This document shows, piece after piece, positions 16,910 through 24,664 of a stretch of 64,000 nt of DNA. Numbering within the stretch: position 1 is the stretch's first letter; every line of letters begins with the position of its first letter. The stretch spans positions 151,331 to 215,330 of the IMG/VR virus record IMGVR_UViG_3300044997_001199; one strand, 5' to 3'. This DNA comes from a virus. The notes under the pieces are model-generated. The model was given only the letters and a program-made list of their open reading frames with translations, had not been told where the DNA came from and did no database searches. The translations under genes were made by a program, and so were the position numbers.

Positions 16910-17357
16910 TTTGGAATCCTCTAAGTTGTAAGTATTTAGTCAGTGAGATACATTTTTCTAACTGGTTGTTGATCTGTGCACGATAAAGATTTTTGGCCTG
17001 CAGTTTGGTCAGTACTCGATCGCGAAACTGCGGTTGTGAGCTGTGCAGTGCCAATTTTTTTCTTGCTTCGCAGTCTTGTTCAACAGTCGAATGTTGCTGA
17101 TCCAGCATGGCGATGCTAGCGGCAAGATCGTGCCGTTGGAGATTTTTGGCCACGCACCAACTCAGTGCCACTCGGCGATCGCTGAAATCGCCGAGCACAT
17201 TGCTCATCGCCAACACACGACAACCATGTTTGGTAGGCCGCAGGGTGAATTTACCAAACGCTATCACGTCACGGCCGTCACCGGGCACTATGATCTGACC
17301 AAGATATCGGTTCAGTTCGCGCTCGGCCCAGTGCTGTATTCGAGAATCTACATTCAT
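16881..17357 (-). CDS. Conserved phage protein, unknown function
   Basis: 158 residues from the ATG at 17357, which overlaps the stop of the upstream gene as ATGA; AGGA lies 5 bases before it. Basic, with a mixed N-terminal part (IIVPGDGRDVIAFGKFTLRP) and a helical C-terminus. The first 30 or so bases of the next gene lie inside its end. No motif recognised. Confidence 0.7.
   Translation of the reverse strand: MNVDSRIQHWAERELNRYLGQIIVPGDGRDVIAFGKFTLRPTKHGCRVLAMSNVLGDFSDRRVALSWCVAKNLQRHDLAASIAMLDQQHSTVEQDCEARKKLALHSSQPQFRDRVLTKLQAKNLYRAQINNQLEKCISLTKYLQLRGFQNETARTRCV
16933..16939 (-). promoter_or_regulatory. Late promoter-like CTAAATA before the duplicated-repeat gene
   Basis: The minus strand reads GACTAAATACTTAC, 23 bases before the ATG at 16909 and within the end of the upstream gene. 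Confidence 0.45.
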
Positions 17358-17620
17358 AGAGTCCTGACGTACTGACTTGTCAACCAACCAATCACTGCCA
17401 GCAATACGCCGATGAGGCTGACCCCCCAGCCTATGAGTTGACTGTTGTGCTTTTCGGACATCGAGGTCACCATGTCAGCCACTTCCTTGACCAGGCGCTC
17501 CATGCTCGTGAGTTTTTCCTCCACGGTTTCCAGTTTGAGTTCCAGCATCTTGTAACGCTCGGCACAAAGTTCCACGTGTGCTTCAAGGCTCTTTTTTTCT
17601 ATGTCGCGAGTATCGCTCAT
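17354..17620 (-). CDS. Coiled-coil protein with C-terminal membrane anchor (XhlA-like)
   Basis: 88 residues: a charged heptad region (ERYKMLELKLETVEEKLTSM) followed by one hydrophobic helix (LIGWGVSLIGVLLAVIGWL) and a short basic tail. This layout is that of XhlA-type phage proteins that accompany holins, so a lysis role is possible. It overlaps the next gene by ATGA. Assignment is by architecture only. Confidence 0.65.
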   Translation of the reverse strand: MSDTRDIEKKSLEAHVELCAERYKMLELKLETVEEKLTSMERLVKEVADMVTSMSEKHNSQLIGWGVSLIGVLLAVIGWLTSQYVRTL

Positions 17621-17621
17621 G

Positions 17622-18044
17622 TCAAATCTCCGTTAACGTATTTACCGATTGGAACCAAATATTGCGGTCAGGATCCTGGATCGACACAACAGATTTTACC
17701 CCGGGCGATTCGTCCAGGTTAGTGATCATAGGAATACCCTCGCAGTCGCGATATAGATCTTCCAATTCTGAGCCACCAAACACTCCGTCATTTTCAACAG
17801 TAAATTCAAAACACCAGTGAGTGTCAATCTTGACCGGCACAGAAATGTCCTGCGGTTGGCATCTCAATCCGATGATTTGCAGCAAGGTTTCCCAGTTGCG
17901 CTGTTGATTTCGACTGCGATTCCAAGACTGCTGACCATCCACTAGGTTTCCGTTTCGATCACGGAATGGAATCTGCGCGACACGGTAGTGGCCAATCACG
18001 CCTGTGGCTGCACAGTCAAACAGAGTTTTGCATCGAAATCGCAT
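17622..18044 (-). CDS. Conserved phage protein, unknown function
   Basis: 140 residues from ATG 18044 (MRFRCKTLFDCAATGVIGHY). The frame extends upstream to 18104, but that part runs through a terminator and is unlikely to be translated. It contains RDRNGNLVDGQQSWNRSRNQ and several Trp and Asp residues; no known motif. TTAAATA lies 7 bases before the ATG and there is no ribosome site, so the message may be leaderless. Confidence 0.7.
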   Translation of the reverse strand: MRFRCKTLFDCAATGVIGHYRVAQIPFRDRNGNLVDGQQSWNRSRNQQRNWETLLQIIGLRCQPQDISVPVKIDTHWCFEFTVENDGVFGGSELEDLYRDCEGIPMITNLDESPGVKSVVSIQDPDRNIWFQSVNTLTEI

Positions 18045-18051
18045 GGCAAGA

Positions 18052-18058
18052 TATTTAA
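18052..18058 (-). promoter_or_regulatory. Late promoter-like TTAAATA next to a start codon
   Basis: The minus strand reads GTTAAATATCTTGCCATG; the element ends 7 bases before the ATG at 18044. It sits just after a terminator on the same strand, as expected for a fresh transcription start. Confidence 0.45.
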
Positions 18059-18065
18059 CGGCAAA

Positions 18066-18093
18066 CAAAAACCCCGGATTTTTATATCCGGGG
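18066..18093 (-). terminator. Rho-independent terminator after the abundant late gene
   Basis: An 8-base stem (CCCCGGAT 18072-18079, ATCCGGGG 18086-18093) with a 6-base loop is followed on the minus strand by a T-run. It closes transcription of the gene at 18118-18516. Confidence 0.9.
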
Positions 18094-18117
18094 TCATTGT
18101 GCAACTGCTGACAACTA

Positions 18118-18516
18118 TTACGATGTGGCTAACTTGAAACCAACACTGGCAGCCGAATCCAGTTGGAAGCCAGTGTAAGTCACATTGGCAGCCGACAGCA
18201 GAGTTGCGGCGTTGGCATATGCGCCGGCAGGGTAGATGCCCAGCGACAAGCGTGTTCCGTCGACTTGATAGAAAGCCAGGGTCGAAGTCTGTTGCACTGC
18301 TTGCAGAACGGCAGCAACGTAACCGTTGGCCGAACCGATCACACCCTGTTGTGTGGCCATGGTAGCATTAGCGGTAAGCGAGAAGAAGTCTAGCTTGGGA
18401 CCGGCCATGTTGACCGGAGTACCGGCAGTGGCCGTGGTAGGAGCGATATGACCGTTTTGTACGTCGATCGCAAATACTGGTTGTGCATCACCATTTACAC
18501 GAGTTAATGAAGCCAT
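18118..18516 (-). CDS. Probable abundant late virion protein
   Basis: 132 residues starting MASLTRVNGDAQPVFAIDVQ, rich in Ala, Thr, Gly and Val, with a beta-rich look and very few charges. It has its own CTAAATA late element, a strong ribosome site (AAGGAGAAACAAA before ATG) and its own terminator, the only minus-strand gene here with all three. This points to high expression, for example a capsid decoration or tail protein. No family is identified. Confidence 0.75.
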   Translation of the reverse strand: MASLTRVNGDAQPVFAIDVQNGHIAPTTATAGTPVNMAGPKLDFFSLTANATMATQQGVIGSANGYVAAVLQAVQQTSTLAFYQVDGTRLSLGIYPAGAYANAATLLSAANVTYTGFQLDSAASVGFKLATS

Positions 18517-18555
18517 TTTGTTTCTCCTTGATATATGGGGATTGACCCCTACTGT

Positions 18556-18562
18556 TATTTAG
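18556..18562 (-). promoter_or_regulatory. Late promoter CTAAATA before the abundant late gene
   Basis: The minus strand reads GCGCTAAATAACAG, 39 bases before the ATG at 18516, in a short gap after the upstream gene. Confidence 0.6.
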
Positions 18563-18584
18563 CGCCCGGACCAAAAATCAAAAC

Positions 18585-20462
18585 CTAGGGATTGTTTCTT
18601 GCACGGTTCTTGGCTGTGAAATCAAATCGGTTGACGGCCTTGGCATAGCCCGCAGGTGTGCTCATGACCCAGCCTTCGTTGCCCGGACTCTGCTGATCCA
18701 GTTGTTCAAGCACTTGCATTTTGAGATCGTGCAACATCAAAAACAGTGCAAATGCCGCGATCATGCCGTCGGTGTTGGTCGTGGGCGACCGTAGATATTC
18801 CACAATGTTTTTGAATTTGCGTTCCGTGACACGTGTAGGCAACCATTGCAAAAAGCCCGACAGCAGATCGTTGAAGTTTCCGGTTCCGATCCGATGATTG
18901 ATGTAGTCAACGCATAGTCTTGCCAGATCCGTGAGTTGCTGCCGTCTCATCTCCACCGGATTGAACAAGGTATCAATGGCTGTGCCGTGTTGTCGCAGAG
19001 TCTGGCCGATGCGCTGTACCAATTTGCTGTCCACGCCCACGTTCTTGGCACGTATGGGCTCCAGTAACAACAGTCCCGGTACCTCATTGAATTTCACTCT
19101 GGCTATAGGCTGTTTGGGTTCACCCTGATCGGCATACATGCTGTGCATGGCTATGCCTGTTGTGCTATCGCCGATGCGTTGTCCCAGGGCAGATCTGGCT
19201 GGTATGCGATATTCCACGGTGTTGGGCTGAAACACATAGTTACCGGCCTGCAGCAGCGGCGTAGAAGTATACAATAGGTCGCCCTTGACATAACCACGGA
19301 AGTTGCTGGGGAGGCTTTGTTCCAACAAGGGGAACAGACTGGCGTACAATGCCATGAGTTCCCGGCGTTCGCCCGATCGCTGTTGTTGTATGCGAACCAT
19401 CATGGCCGGCGAAGTGGCCAGACCATCGTAACCGCGAGCTTCAAATCCCGAACCATCGGTCAGCACAAACTCACCGGTGGCCGGTTTGCGTCCAAATATC
19501 ACTGCTGGTTTTCCGTCCCACTTGACCGTGGTAGTGGCTGCGGGATCGTCGACCACGTCGTGGATGATCGCCAAGGCCTGCTCGACTCCGGCTGAGGCTC
19601 GGCGGAACACCAGGTCTTCGAGGTGCTCAATGCCCTTGGCACGACCGCCCACACCGGGTTCGATTTCTTCCAATATCGCGGTGTCTTCAACCAAGGCCTG
19701 CATGCCTTGGTTGACAATGCGATCTCGCAGTCGCGCAATGAAGCTGACATCTGTTTCCTGCACTTGTTCATCAAAGGGTATGCCTTCGCGTGCAGCATAG
19801 TCGCGAAAATCACGTAGTTTTTCTTCGCGACGAGGATCAGCGGCCAGTGCACGCACGATGCGCTCCACTGACGCAAGATCTTCGGCGGCTGCTTGACTGT
19901 GCAGCAATCGCTTGGCGATTTCTGCAGGATCATCAGTGATCACACGTTCAGTGGCACGGTCAACCAGACCGTGCGTGACACTGATCTTGTATCCCAGAGA
20001 CCTAGCCACACTGCTCAACAGCACGTTGCGAGTCGCGCCCTTGTAGGCCGACCCAGGATCCGCACGCATCATGAACTTGGAGTAAGTGGGTTTGGGCACA
20101 AACATGAAATCGGTCTGCACATAGCCGCGGCGTGGCTCGCCACCAATGGGTGTGAGGAAATGCACTGCGGTGCCTGACCGCCGGACCCACTCGCGAGGAT
20201 CTTGCCCTTGCTGACGAGCCCACTGTCCAAGTTGTTCAGCAAAGGTATTTTTGTCCACAGCTGTGCTGTCTACCGCAAGATCCAGATCGCCCGATGTAGG
20301 GCGAAGCCCAGTTGACCCTAGCATGTTGTTTTCTAGTTCAAGACCAGTGATAGATTCCAGCCAACGCACTGTGGACACGACATCGGCCAGGGCAATGCGC
20401 TGAGTGCGAGGTTGCCCTTTGGCATCTTTGAATACGTTGCCACCTTCGGCCAGCTGCATCAA
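18585..20462 (-). CDS. Nucleotidyltransferase-ligase fusion protein
   Basis: 625 residues. The N-terminal domain has the polymerase-beta-type signature LGSTGLRPTSGDLDLAVD (GS, then D-x-D) at about 48-65. The middle has a covalent nucleotidyltransferase (RNA/DNA ligase) motif I, TTVKWDGKPAVIFGR, at about 300-314, with later parts that fit motifs III-V (RGYVKGDLLY, STTGIAMH, ARVKFNEVPG). From memory, T4-like marine phages carry related proteins without known function. A role in RNA or DNA end repair is plausible but inferred. Confidence 0.75.
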   Translation of the reverse strand: MMQLAEGGNVFKDAKGQPRTQRIALADVVSTVRWLESITGLELENNMLGSTGLRPTSGDLDLAVDSTAVDKNTFAEQLGQWARQQGQDPREWVRRSGTAVHFLTPIGGEPRRGYVQTDFMFVPKPTYSKFMMRADPGSAYKGATRNVLLSSVARSLGYKISVTHGLVDRATERVITDDPAEIAKRLLHSQAAAEDLASVERIVRALAADPRREEKLRDFRDYAAREGIPFDEQVQETDVSFIARLRDRIVNQGMQALVEDTAILEEIEPGVGGRAKGIEHLEDLVFRRASAGVEQALAIIHDVVDDPAATTTVKWDGKPAVIFGRKPATGEFVLTDGSGFEARGYDGLATSPAMMVRIQQQRSGERRELMALYASLFPLLEQSLPSNFRGYVKGDLLYTSTPLLQAGNYVFQPNTVEYRIPARSALGQRIGDSTTGIAMHSMYADQGEPKQPIARVKFNEVPGLLLLEPIRAKNVGVDSKLVQRIGQTLRQHGTAIDTLFNPVEMRRQQLTDLARLCVDYINHRIGTGNFNDLLSGFLQWLPTRVTERKFKNIVEYLRSPTTNTDGMIAAFALFLMLHDLKMQVLEQLDQQSPGNEGWVMSTPAGYAKAVNRFDFTAKNRARNNP

Positions 20463-21187
20463 ATCTTGCCCTGTCTACGCAACGTGGCAATAATCTGTGC
20501 GTTTTTGGGGTCAGCCGGATCCAACATTTCTCCTCCTATGGAAATCTGACCACCGGACTGTACTGTGACCCGAGGAGCTCCAGCCCGTTGGCGGCGCGGA
20601 GGCGACTGAAATGTTGCTAGGCTAGCTATGGTATAAAGTTTTTCTGCAGTGGTTTGCCACAAGCGAGAAAGTTTGGCCTGCTGAGCGTTTGAAGGTTCTG
20701 TGGCCACTGTGGCCAGTATGGTACCCATCGCGGTTTCCAGTTCTCGAACTGCATCAAGAGCTACTTTTGCTCCTTTGCCGCCATAGGCCTGAGGGTCGAC
20801 CAATTTTGAAATTTCTCGGTAATCTTGTAATTCATCGTTGGACATCTTGTTCAGCGTGGAATTAAGTTGTGACACCAGGACACGCTTCAGTTGATCTCGA
20901 GGTATGTCCTTGACGCTGGTCACTCCGCGAGAACTGTAGGCTTGTGTCATGGCCTGTTGTATGGCCTGGCTCCACCCTGCATTGAGACTCTGTGCTATCT
21001 GATTGACCAGGGGCGCACTGGCTTGTGCGGCCCGACTTTGGGGATCAATGGCGAATCCCGGTGCATTTGAAGGTTGCGTGATACCTGCGGTACCGGCCTT
21101 CTGCGCCAGACGATTGACCGCACCTTGAAGGAACGATGATTGTGCACCTGGGTTGGTAAAGACATTGACAATTTCATTGATCAGCAT
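20459..21187 (-). CDS. Conserved phage protein, unknown function
   Basis: 242 residues, helical and Gln/Ala rich (LAQKAGTAGITQPSNAPGF; ELETAMGTILATVATEPSNA). The start has a strong ribosome site (GAGGAG) and overlaps the 82-residue gene upstream by 14 bases and the fusion gene downstream by 4. No motif recognised; probably expressed with its neighbours. Confidence 0.7.
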   Translation of the reverse strand: MLINEIVNVFTNPGAQSSFLQGAVNRLAQKAGTAGITQPSNAPGFAIDPQSRAAQASAPLVNQIAQSLNAGWSQAIQQAMTQAYSSRGVTSVKDIPRDQLKRVLVSQLNSTLNKMSNDELQDYREISKLVDPQAYGGKGAKVALDAVRELETAMGTILATVATEPSNAQQAKLSRLWQTTAEKLYTIASLATFQSPPRRQRAGAPRVTVQSGGQISIGGEMLDPADPKNAQIIATLRRQGKI

Positions 21188-21422
21188 GCACTCTCCTCAC
21201 TGATCTGATGAATTTGCCTGGTTCTTTCATGCGCATGGCATTGAGAAGTTTGCGAGTGAGAATTTCTGCCTGCTCGGGAGAATATTCAGACTCGATCTGT
21301 TCGATCAAGCGTATGGCAGCATCAATGAGATTGTTGGCTCGGCTTTCGATCAAAAGCCGGCGGTCACGCTCGACGTAGAGGCTGTCCAGTTCTTCTAGTA
21401 TGCTGCGAGTCTTTTTTTGCAT
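21174..21422 (-). CDS. Small helical phage protein with truncated paralogue
   Basis: 82 residues, strongly helical and charged: MQKKTRSILEELDSLYVERD, then DRRLLIESRANNLIDAAIRL. A 40-residue relative lies on the plus strand at 24494-24616, sharing the first 33 or so residues. CTAAATA lies about 20 bases upstream. Function unknown. Confidence 0.75.
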   Translation of the reverse strand: MQKKTRSILEELDSLYVERDRRLLIESRANNLIDAAIRLIEQIESEYSPEQAEILTRKLLNAMRMKEPGKFIRSVRRVHADQ

Positions 21423-21441
21423 GTGATAGATCTTGGTGTAT

Positions 21442-21471
21442 TATTTAGCGGCATGGCTTTTTCAATAAATA
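21442..21471. promoter_or_regulatory. Divergent late promoter pair
   Basis: CTAAATA on the minus strand (21442-21448) faces the 82-residue gene, and AATAAATA on the plus strand (21464-21471) faces the fibre gene at 21497. They are 15 bases apart in a 74-base divergent gap. Confidence 0.6.
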
Positions 21472-21496
21472 TCTACTAGATGAGCAAGGATCACCA

Positions 21497-22945
21497 ATGA
21501 CCAGTCAGATCAACCCCAACAACATCGATGGTAATTATCCTGTGGCCGGTGTGTCAAACAACACCCAGGGCATGCGCGACAACTTTACCAACACCCGTAC
21601 CAACTTTCAGTATGCGGCCAACGAGATTACCGAACTGCGACAAAAGACTGTGTTGAAAACAGCCATCACTGGTAGCACGCTGGACAACAACATGAATGAC
21701 AACCTACTGTATGCCGTACAGTTGAAGGATGTCAGTTATACCCAGATCACGGTGGCCACTACCGCAGGCACAGTCAATCTAGATTATGCTGCTGGCATGT
21801 ATCAACAGGTCAATACCACAGGATCCATCAGTCTGGCCTTTGCCGGCTGGCCTGTGGCCGGAACCGTTGGCACCCTGACAGTGAGCATCAGCATTACCGA
21901 CACTGCATTCACAGTGACCTTGCCTGCTGCTGTGAGTCAGGGACTGCTGGGGCTCGAAGGTGTGACTCCCGGCGGCGCTGGGGTCACCAACACCATTACT
22001 TTTGGCCAGATTGGCAATTTTGTATTTGAATTTGTCACTGCCGATGCCGGAGAAACCATAACAATCGTCGATCAATCGCGACCGCGCACAGTGTATACCT
22101 CGCCCATAGCAATCACATCTGAAGCCGTGAGCACGTCCACTGCGACCGGTGCTCTCACCGTGGACGGCGGAGTGGGCGTGTCGGGCGACCTCTATGTGGG
22201 CGGCGACATCGTAGGAAACATCGTGGTCACTGGTATCAGTCTCACTGGCACGGTCACAGGCGGCAACGTGATTTCTCAAGGGGTCGTGACTGCAACTGGA
22301 AACATTTTGGGCGGCAACATGATTTCTCTAGGCACTGTGACTGCTGCTGGCAATGTCACTGCCACTGGTCTGCGAGCACAGACTCTGAGTCTCACCGGCA
22401 ACATACTGTCGGCTGCCAATGTCACTGGCAATGTCAACGGTGGCAATCTACGCACCGATGGCCTGATGTCCGTGGCTGGCAATGTCACTGGTGGCAATCT
22501 CCGCACCGCAGGATTGGTCACTGCCACGGGCAATGTCACTGGTGGCAACATGATCACCACCGGATTGATCTCAGCTGCCGATGCCATCACTTCGTCGGGT
22601 GCCACCGCAGGAGTGGGCTACAGAACCGGTGCTGGCGGCACAGTGTCACAGTCAACTTCCAAGAGCACCGCAGTCACGCTCAACCGTGTCTGCGGCGAAA
22701 TCACCATGAATGGTGCACAGTTGAACGGCGACAGCACAGTGAGTTTCACGCTCAACAATACTGCCGTGGCCAACACCGATGTGATCATAGTCAATCAAGT
22801 GGGCGGCGGCAACATTGGCGAATATGCATTCAATGGCAGCTGCGGCGCCGGCAGCGCAGAAATTTCAGTGCATAACATGACCGATGTCAATCGGTCCGAT
22901 GCCATCGTGTTGAGATTCGTCGTAGTCAAGGCCGCGATCAATTGA
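21497..22945 (+). CDS. Repeat-rich tail fibre or virion protein
   Basis: 482 residues. The N-terminus (MTSQINPNNIDGNYPVAGVS, then NNTQGMRDNFTNTRTNFQYA) is of a kind I recall from virion proteins of marine T4-like phages. The middle is made of repeated glycine-rich units such as VTATGNVTGGN and LRTAGLV, roughly 10 to 20 residues apart, typical of trimeric fibres. The C-terminal 100 residues are distinct and may bind the receptor. It is transcribed away from its neighbours from its own late promoter. Confidence 0.85.
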   Translation: MTSQINPNNIDGNYPVAGVSNNTQGMRDNFTNTRTNFQYAANEITELRQKTVLKTAITGSTLDNNMNDNLLYAVQLKDVSYTQITVATTAGTVNLDYAAGMYQQVNTTGSISLAFAGWPVAGTVGTLTVSISITDTAFTVTLPAAVSQGLLGLEGVTPGGAGVTNTITFGQIGNFVFEFVTADAGETITIVDQSRPRTVYTSPIAITSEAVSTSTATGALTVDGGVGVSGDLYVGGDIVGNIVVTGISLTGTVTGGNVISQGVVTATGNILGGNMISLGTVTAAGNVTATGLRAQTLSLTGNILSAANVTGNVNGGNLRTDGLMSVAGNVTGGNLRTAGLVTATGNVTGGNMITTGLISAADAITSSGATAGVGYRTGAGGTVSQSTSKSTAVTLNRVCGEITMNGAQLNGDSTVSFTLNNTAVANTDVIIVNQVGGGNIGEYAFNGSCGAGSAEISVHNMTDVNRSDAIVLRFVVVKAAIN

Positions 22946-23113
22946 TCGCGCCACTAATGTTGTATAGCCAATAGCCGCAGATGACACGGATAAAACCTCC
23001 TCCGCCCAGTGGGAACGAGCTGCAGGAACTCCGGCCTGGGAACAACCTGCCCGTGTCACAGCAGATATACAAAGCGCCAAGCTAAAACAGTTACTGGGAC
23101 AAATAAAACAATC

Positions 23114-23767
23114 ATGAATTTGATCTGTTTTCCACACTACACCTGTGGCGGCCTGTTGTGCGATGTGCTCAATGAAACCTGGAGCGATATTGCACCCAAT
23201 GGTGGGATCGACTCCATACATCACAGCCTGGGCAAAATCGGAGATGACGACACAGTTTTGACCAACTATGATCCGCAACAGCTGATCGATGGTTTGAAAA
23301 ATCTACAGTGCAGTGACCATACTTGGATAGGCACACACTGCTGGCCCGGCAAACTGGATTTTGGCCTGTTTGATCAAGTCATTGCGGTCACAACTACCAC
23401 ATTCCGCAGCAAACTTTATCGTTGGGTCAGAGCATATCATCATTATTATCATGACTCAGAACCCTGGACACAGACCCGGGCACAGGCCCGCATTGACAAA
23501 GAAAGAGAAACTGCCAAAAACTATGTCATAGCATTTGAACCGGTCAGTCATGCCTGTGTGACCAACATAGAGTTTGCAGAAATAGTGGACACCACAACTC
23601 AGTTCCGTAAACTGGTGGGCCAACATCCTGTTGACCAGCATGTTGCTCGATGGCAAAATATCAACAGTTTTTTATACCGTCCTGATCTATGGACCAGTAC
23701 AGCAGCACAGCGTTTTTACGAAGCAGAGTTAGAAATCAATCTGCGGCAACACTATGTCTACCAATAA
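23114..23767 (+). CDS. Conserved phage protein, possible transferase-like fold
   Basis: 217 residues from ATG 23114 (MNLICFPHYTCGGLLCDVLN); the upstream extension to 23009 looks non-coding. A strand followed by a Gly-rich turn and helix resembles the start of sulfotransferase-like proteins, but no full PAPS motif is visible. The C-terminal half is rich in His, Trp and Tyr. It follows the fibre gene and overlaps the next by 14 bases. Function not assigned. Confidence 0.65.
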   Translation: MNLICFPHYTCGGLLCDVLNETWSDIAPNGGIDSIHHSLGKIGDDDTVLTNYDPQQLIDGLKNLQCSDHTWIGTHCWPGKLDFGLFDQVIAVTTTTFRSKLYRWVRAYHHYYHDSEPWTQTRAQARIDKERETAKNYVIAFEPVSHACVTNIEFAEIVDTTTQFRKLVGQHPVDQHVARWQNINSFLYRPDLWTSTAAQRFYEAELEINLRQHYVYQ

Positions 23768-24449
23768 AATTTTTTGTTTCGGAGACGGGTATGCACACGG
23801 TCACATTTGGCCAGAATGGCCACAAATTTTACAGGCCTTGTTGCCCTATCATGACATAGTGACACACTCCGGAGTAGGAGCCGGCAATGAATTCCTGATA
23901 GATCGTCTGTTGACTTCACCCTGTGCCAACAGCACCGTGATTTTTCAATGGGCAAAATCACAAAGATTTGACAAGCTCATACAAGATCAACCCTGGAAAG
24001 ATCTAGCACTGCAAGACCCTGTGTATTTTTTCAACTTTGAAGAATCCCCGTCGGGCACCTGGTGGTTGTCCAGTGGCACACAAAATCGCAAAATCCGGGA
24101 ATACCATGATTTTTTTGTACAGGACCAGCAGGCCAATCTGCGCACACACAATCAAAAAATACTGCTGGAAAATTATCTACAAAATCAACGTTGCCGTTAT
24201 TGGTTTACCAGCACCCTGGAACAGGAAATATTCTCTAGAAAACATGCGTTGCGAGGTCCAGAAATCCAGCCCAGTCCTATATCTCATTTTTATTTTGTAG
24301 TAGACTGCATAAAGCCTGCTTTAGATCTGAGATTTGAACCAGGCAGACAACAAAAATTACAAACTCTGTTGCAAAACACTGTTTGGACACCCTTCGACCC
24401 AGATAGACAGTCAATTTGGCAAAAGATCTGCACACAGATTGGCCAGTGA
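23754..24449 (+). CDS. SGNH-hydrolase-like protein, catalytic serine absent
   Basis: 231 residues. The N-terminus IFCFGDGYAHGH looks like block I of GDSL/SGNH hydrolases, but the nucleophile position is Gly (GDG rather than GDS). A GVGAGNEF segment fits the Gly/Asn blocks. The last part has aromatic and basic residues. It may have kept a sugar-binding fold without esterase activity. It overlaps the gene before it by 14 bases. Confidence 0.55.
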   Translation: MSTNKIFCFGDGYAHGHIWPEWPQILQALLPYHDIVTHSGVGAGNEFLIDRLLTSPCANSTVIFQWAKSQRFDKLIQDQPWKDLALQDPVYFFNFEESPSGTWWLSSGTQNRKIREYHDFFVQDQQANLRTHNQKILLENYLQNQRCRYWFTSTLEQEIFSRKHALRGPEIQPSPISHFYFVVDCIKPALDLRFEPGRQQKLQTLLQNTVWTPFDPDRQSIWQKICTQIGQ

Positions 24450-24464
24450 TAGCAAGTCATTGTC

Positions 24465-24472
24465 CATAAATA
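24465..24472 (+). promoter_or_regulatory. Late promoter CATAAATA before a truncated gene
   Basis: CATAAATA lies 21 bases before the ATG at 24494; AAAAAGG between them could serve as a weak ribosome site. Confidence 0.55.
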
Positions 24473-24493
24473 ATAAAAAGGTACTAACCTAAC

Positions 24494-24616
24494 ATGCAGA
24501 AAAAGACTCGCAGTCTACTTGAAGAACTTGATGCCATGTACGTCCATCGCGACCGGCGCCATGTGATCGAAAGCCGCGCAGCCAATCTATTGCTATACAG
24601 TTACGTTGATGGTTAG
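24494..24616 (+). CDS. 40-residue truncated paralogue of the 82-residue protein
   Basis: The frame reads MQKKTRSLLEELDAMYVHRD, then RRHVIESRAANLLLYSYVDG and stop. The first 33 or so residues match the 82-residue protein at 21174-21422, after which the sequence diverges and ends. It keeps a late promoter, so it may still be made. Either a decaying duplicate or a short functional form. Confidence 0.65.
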   Translation: MQKKTRSLLEELDAMYVHRDRRHVIESRAANLLLYSYVDG

Positions 24617-24664
24617 CAAAATACCATCCGGCACGGTCAATACAAAAATATTTTTTATCTTTCA

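Noticed and set aside
22276-22605. 109-codon minus-strand frame with regular VTLP repeats
   Set aside because: It is the reverse reading of the repeated fibre gene; the regularity comes from the coding repeats on the plus strand.
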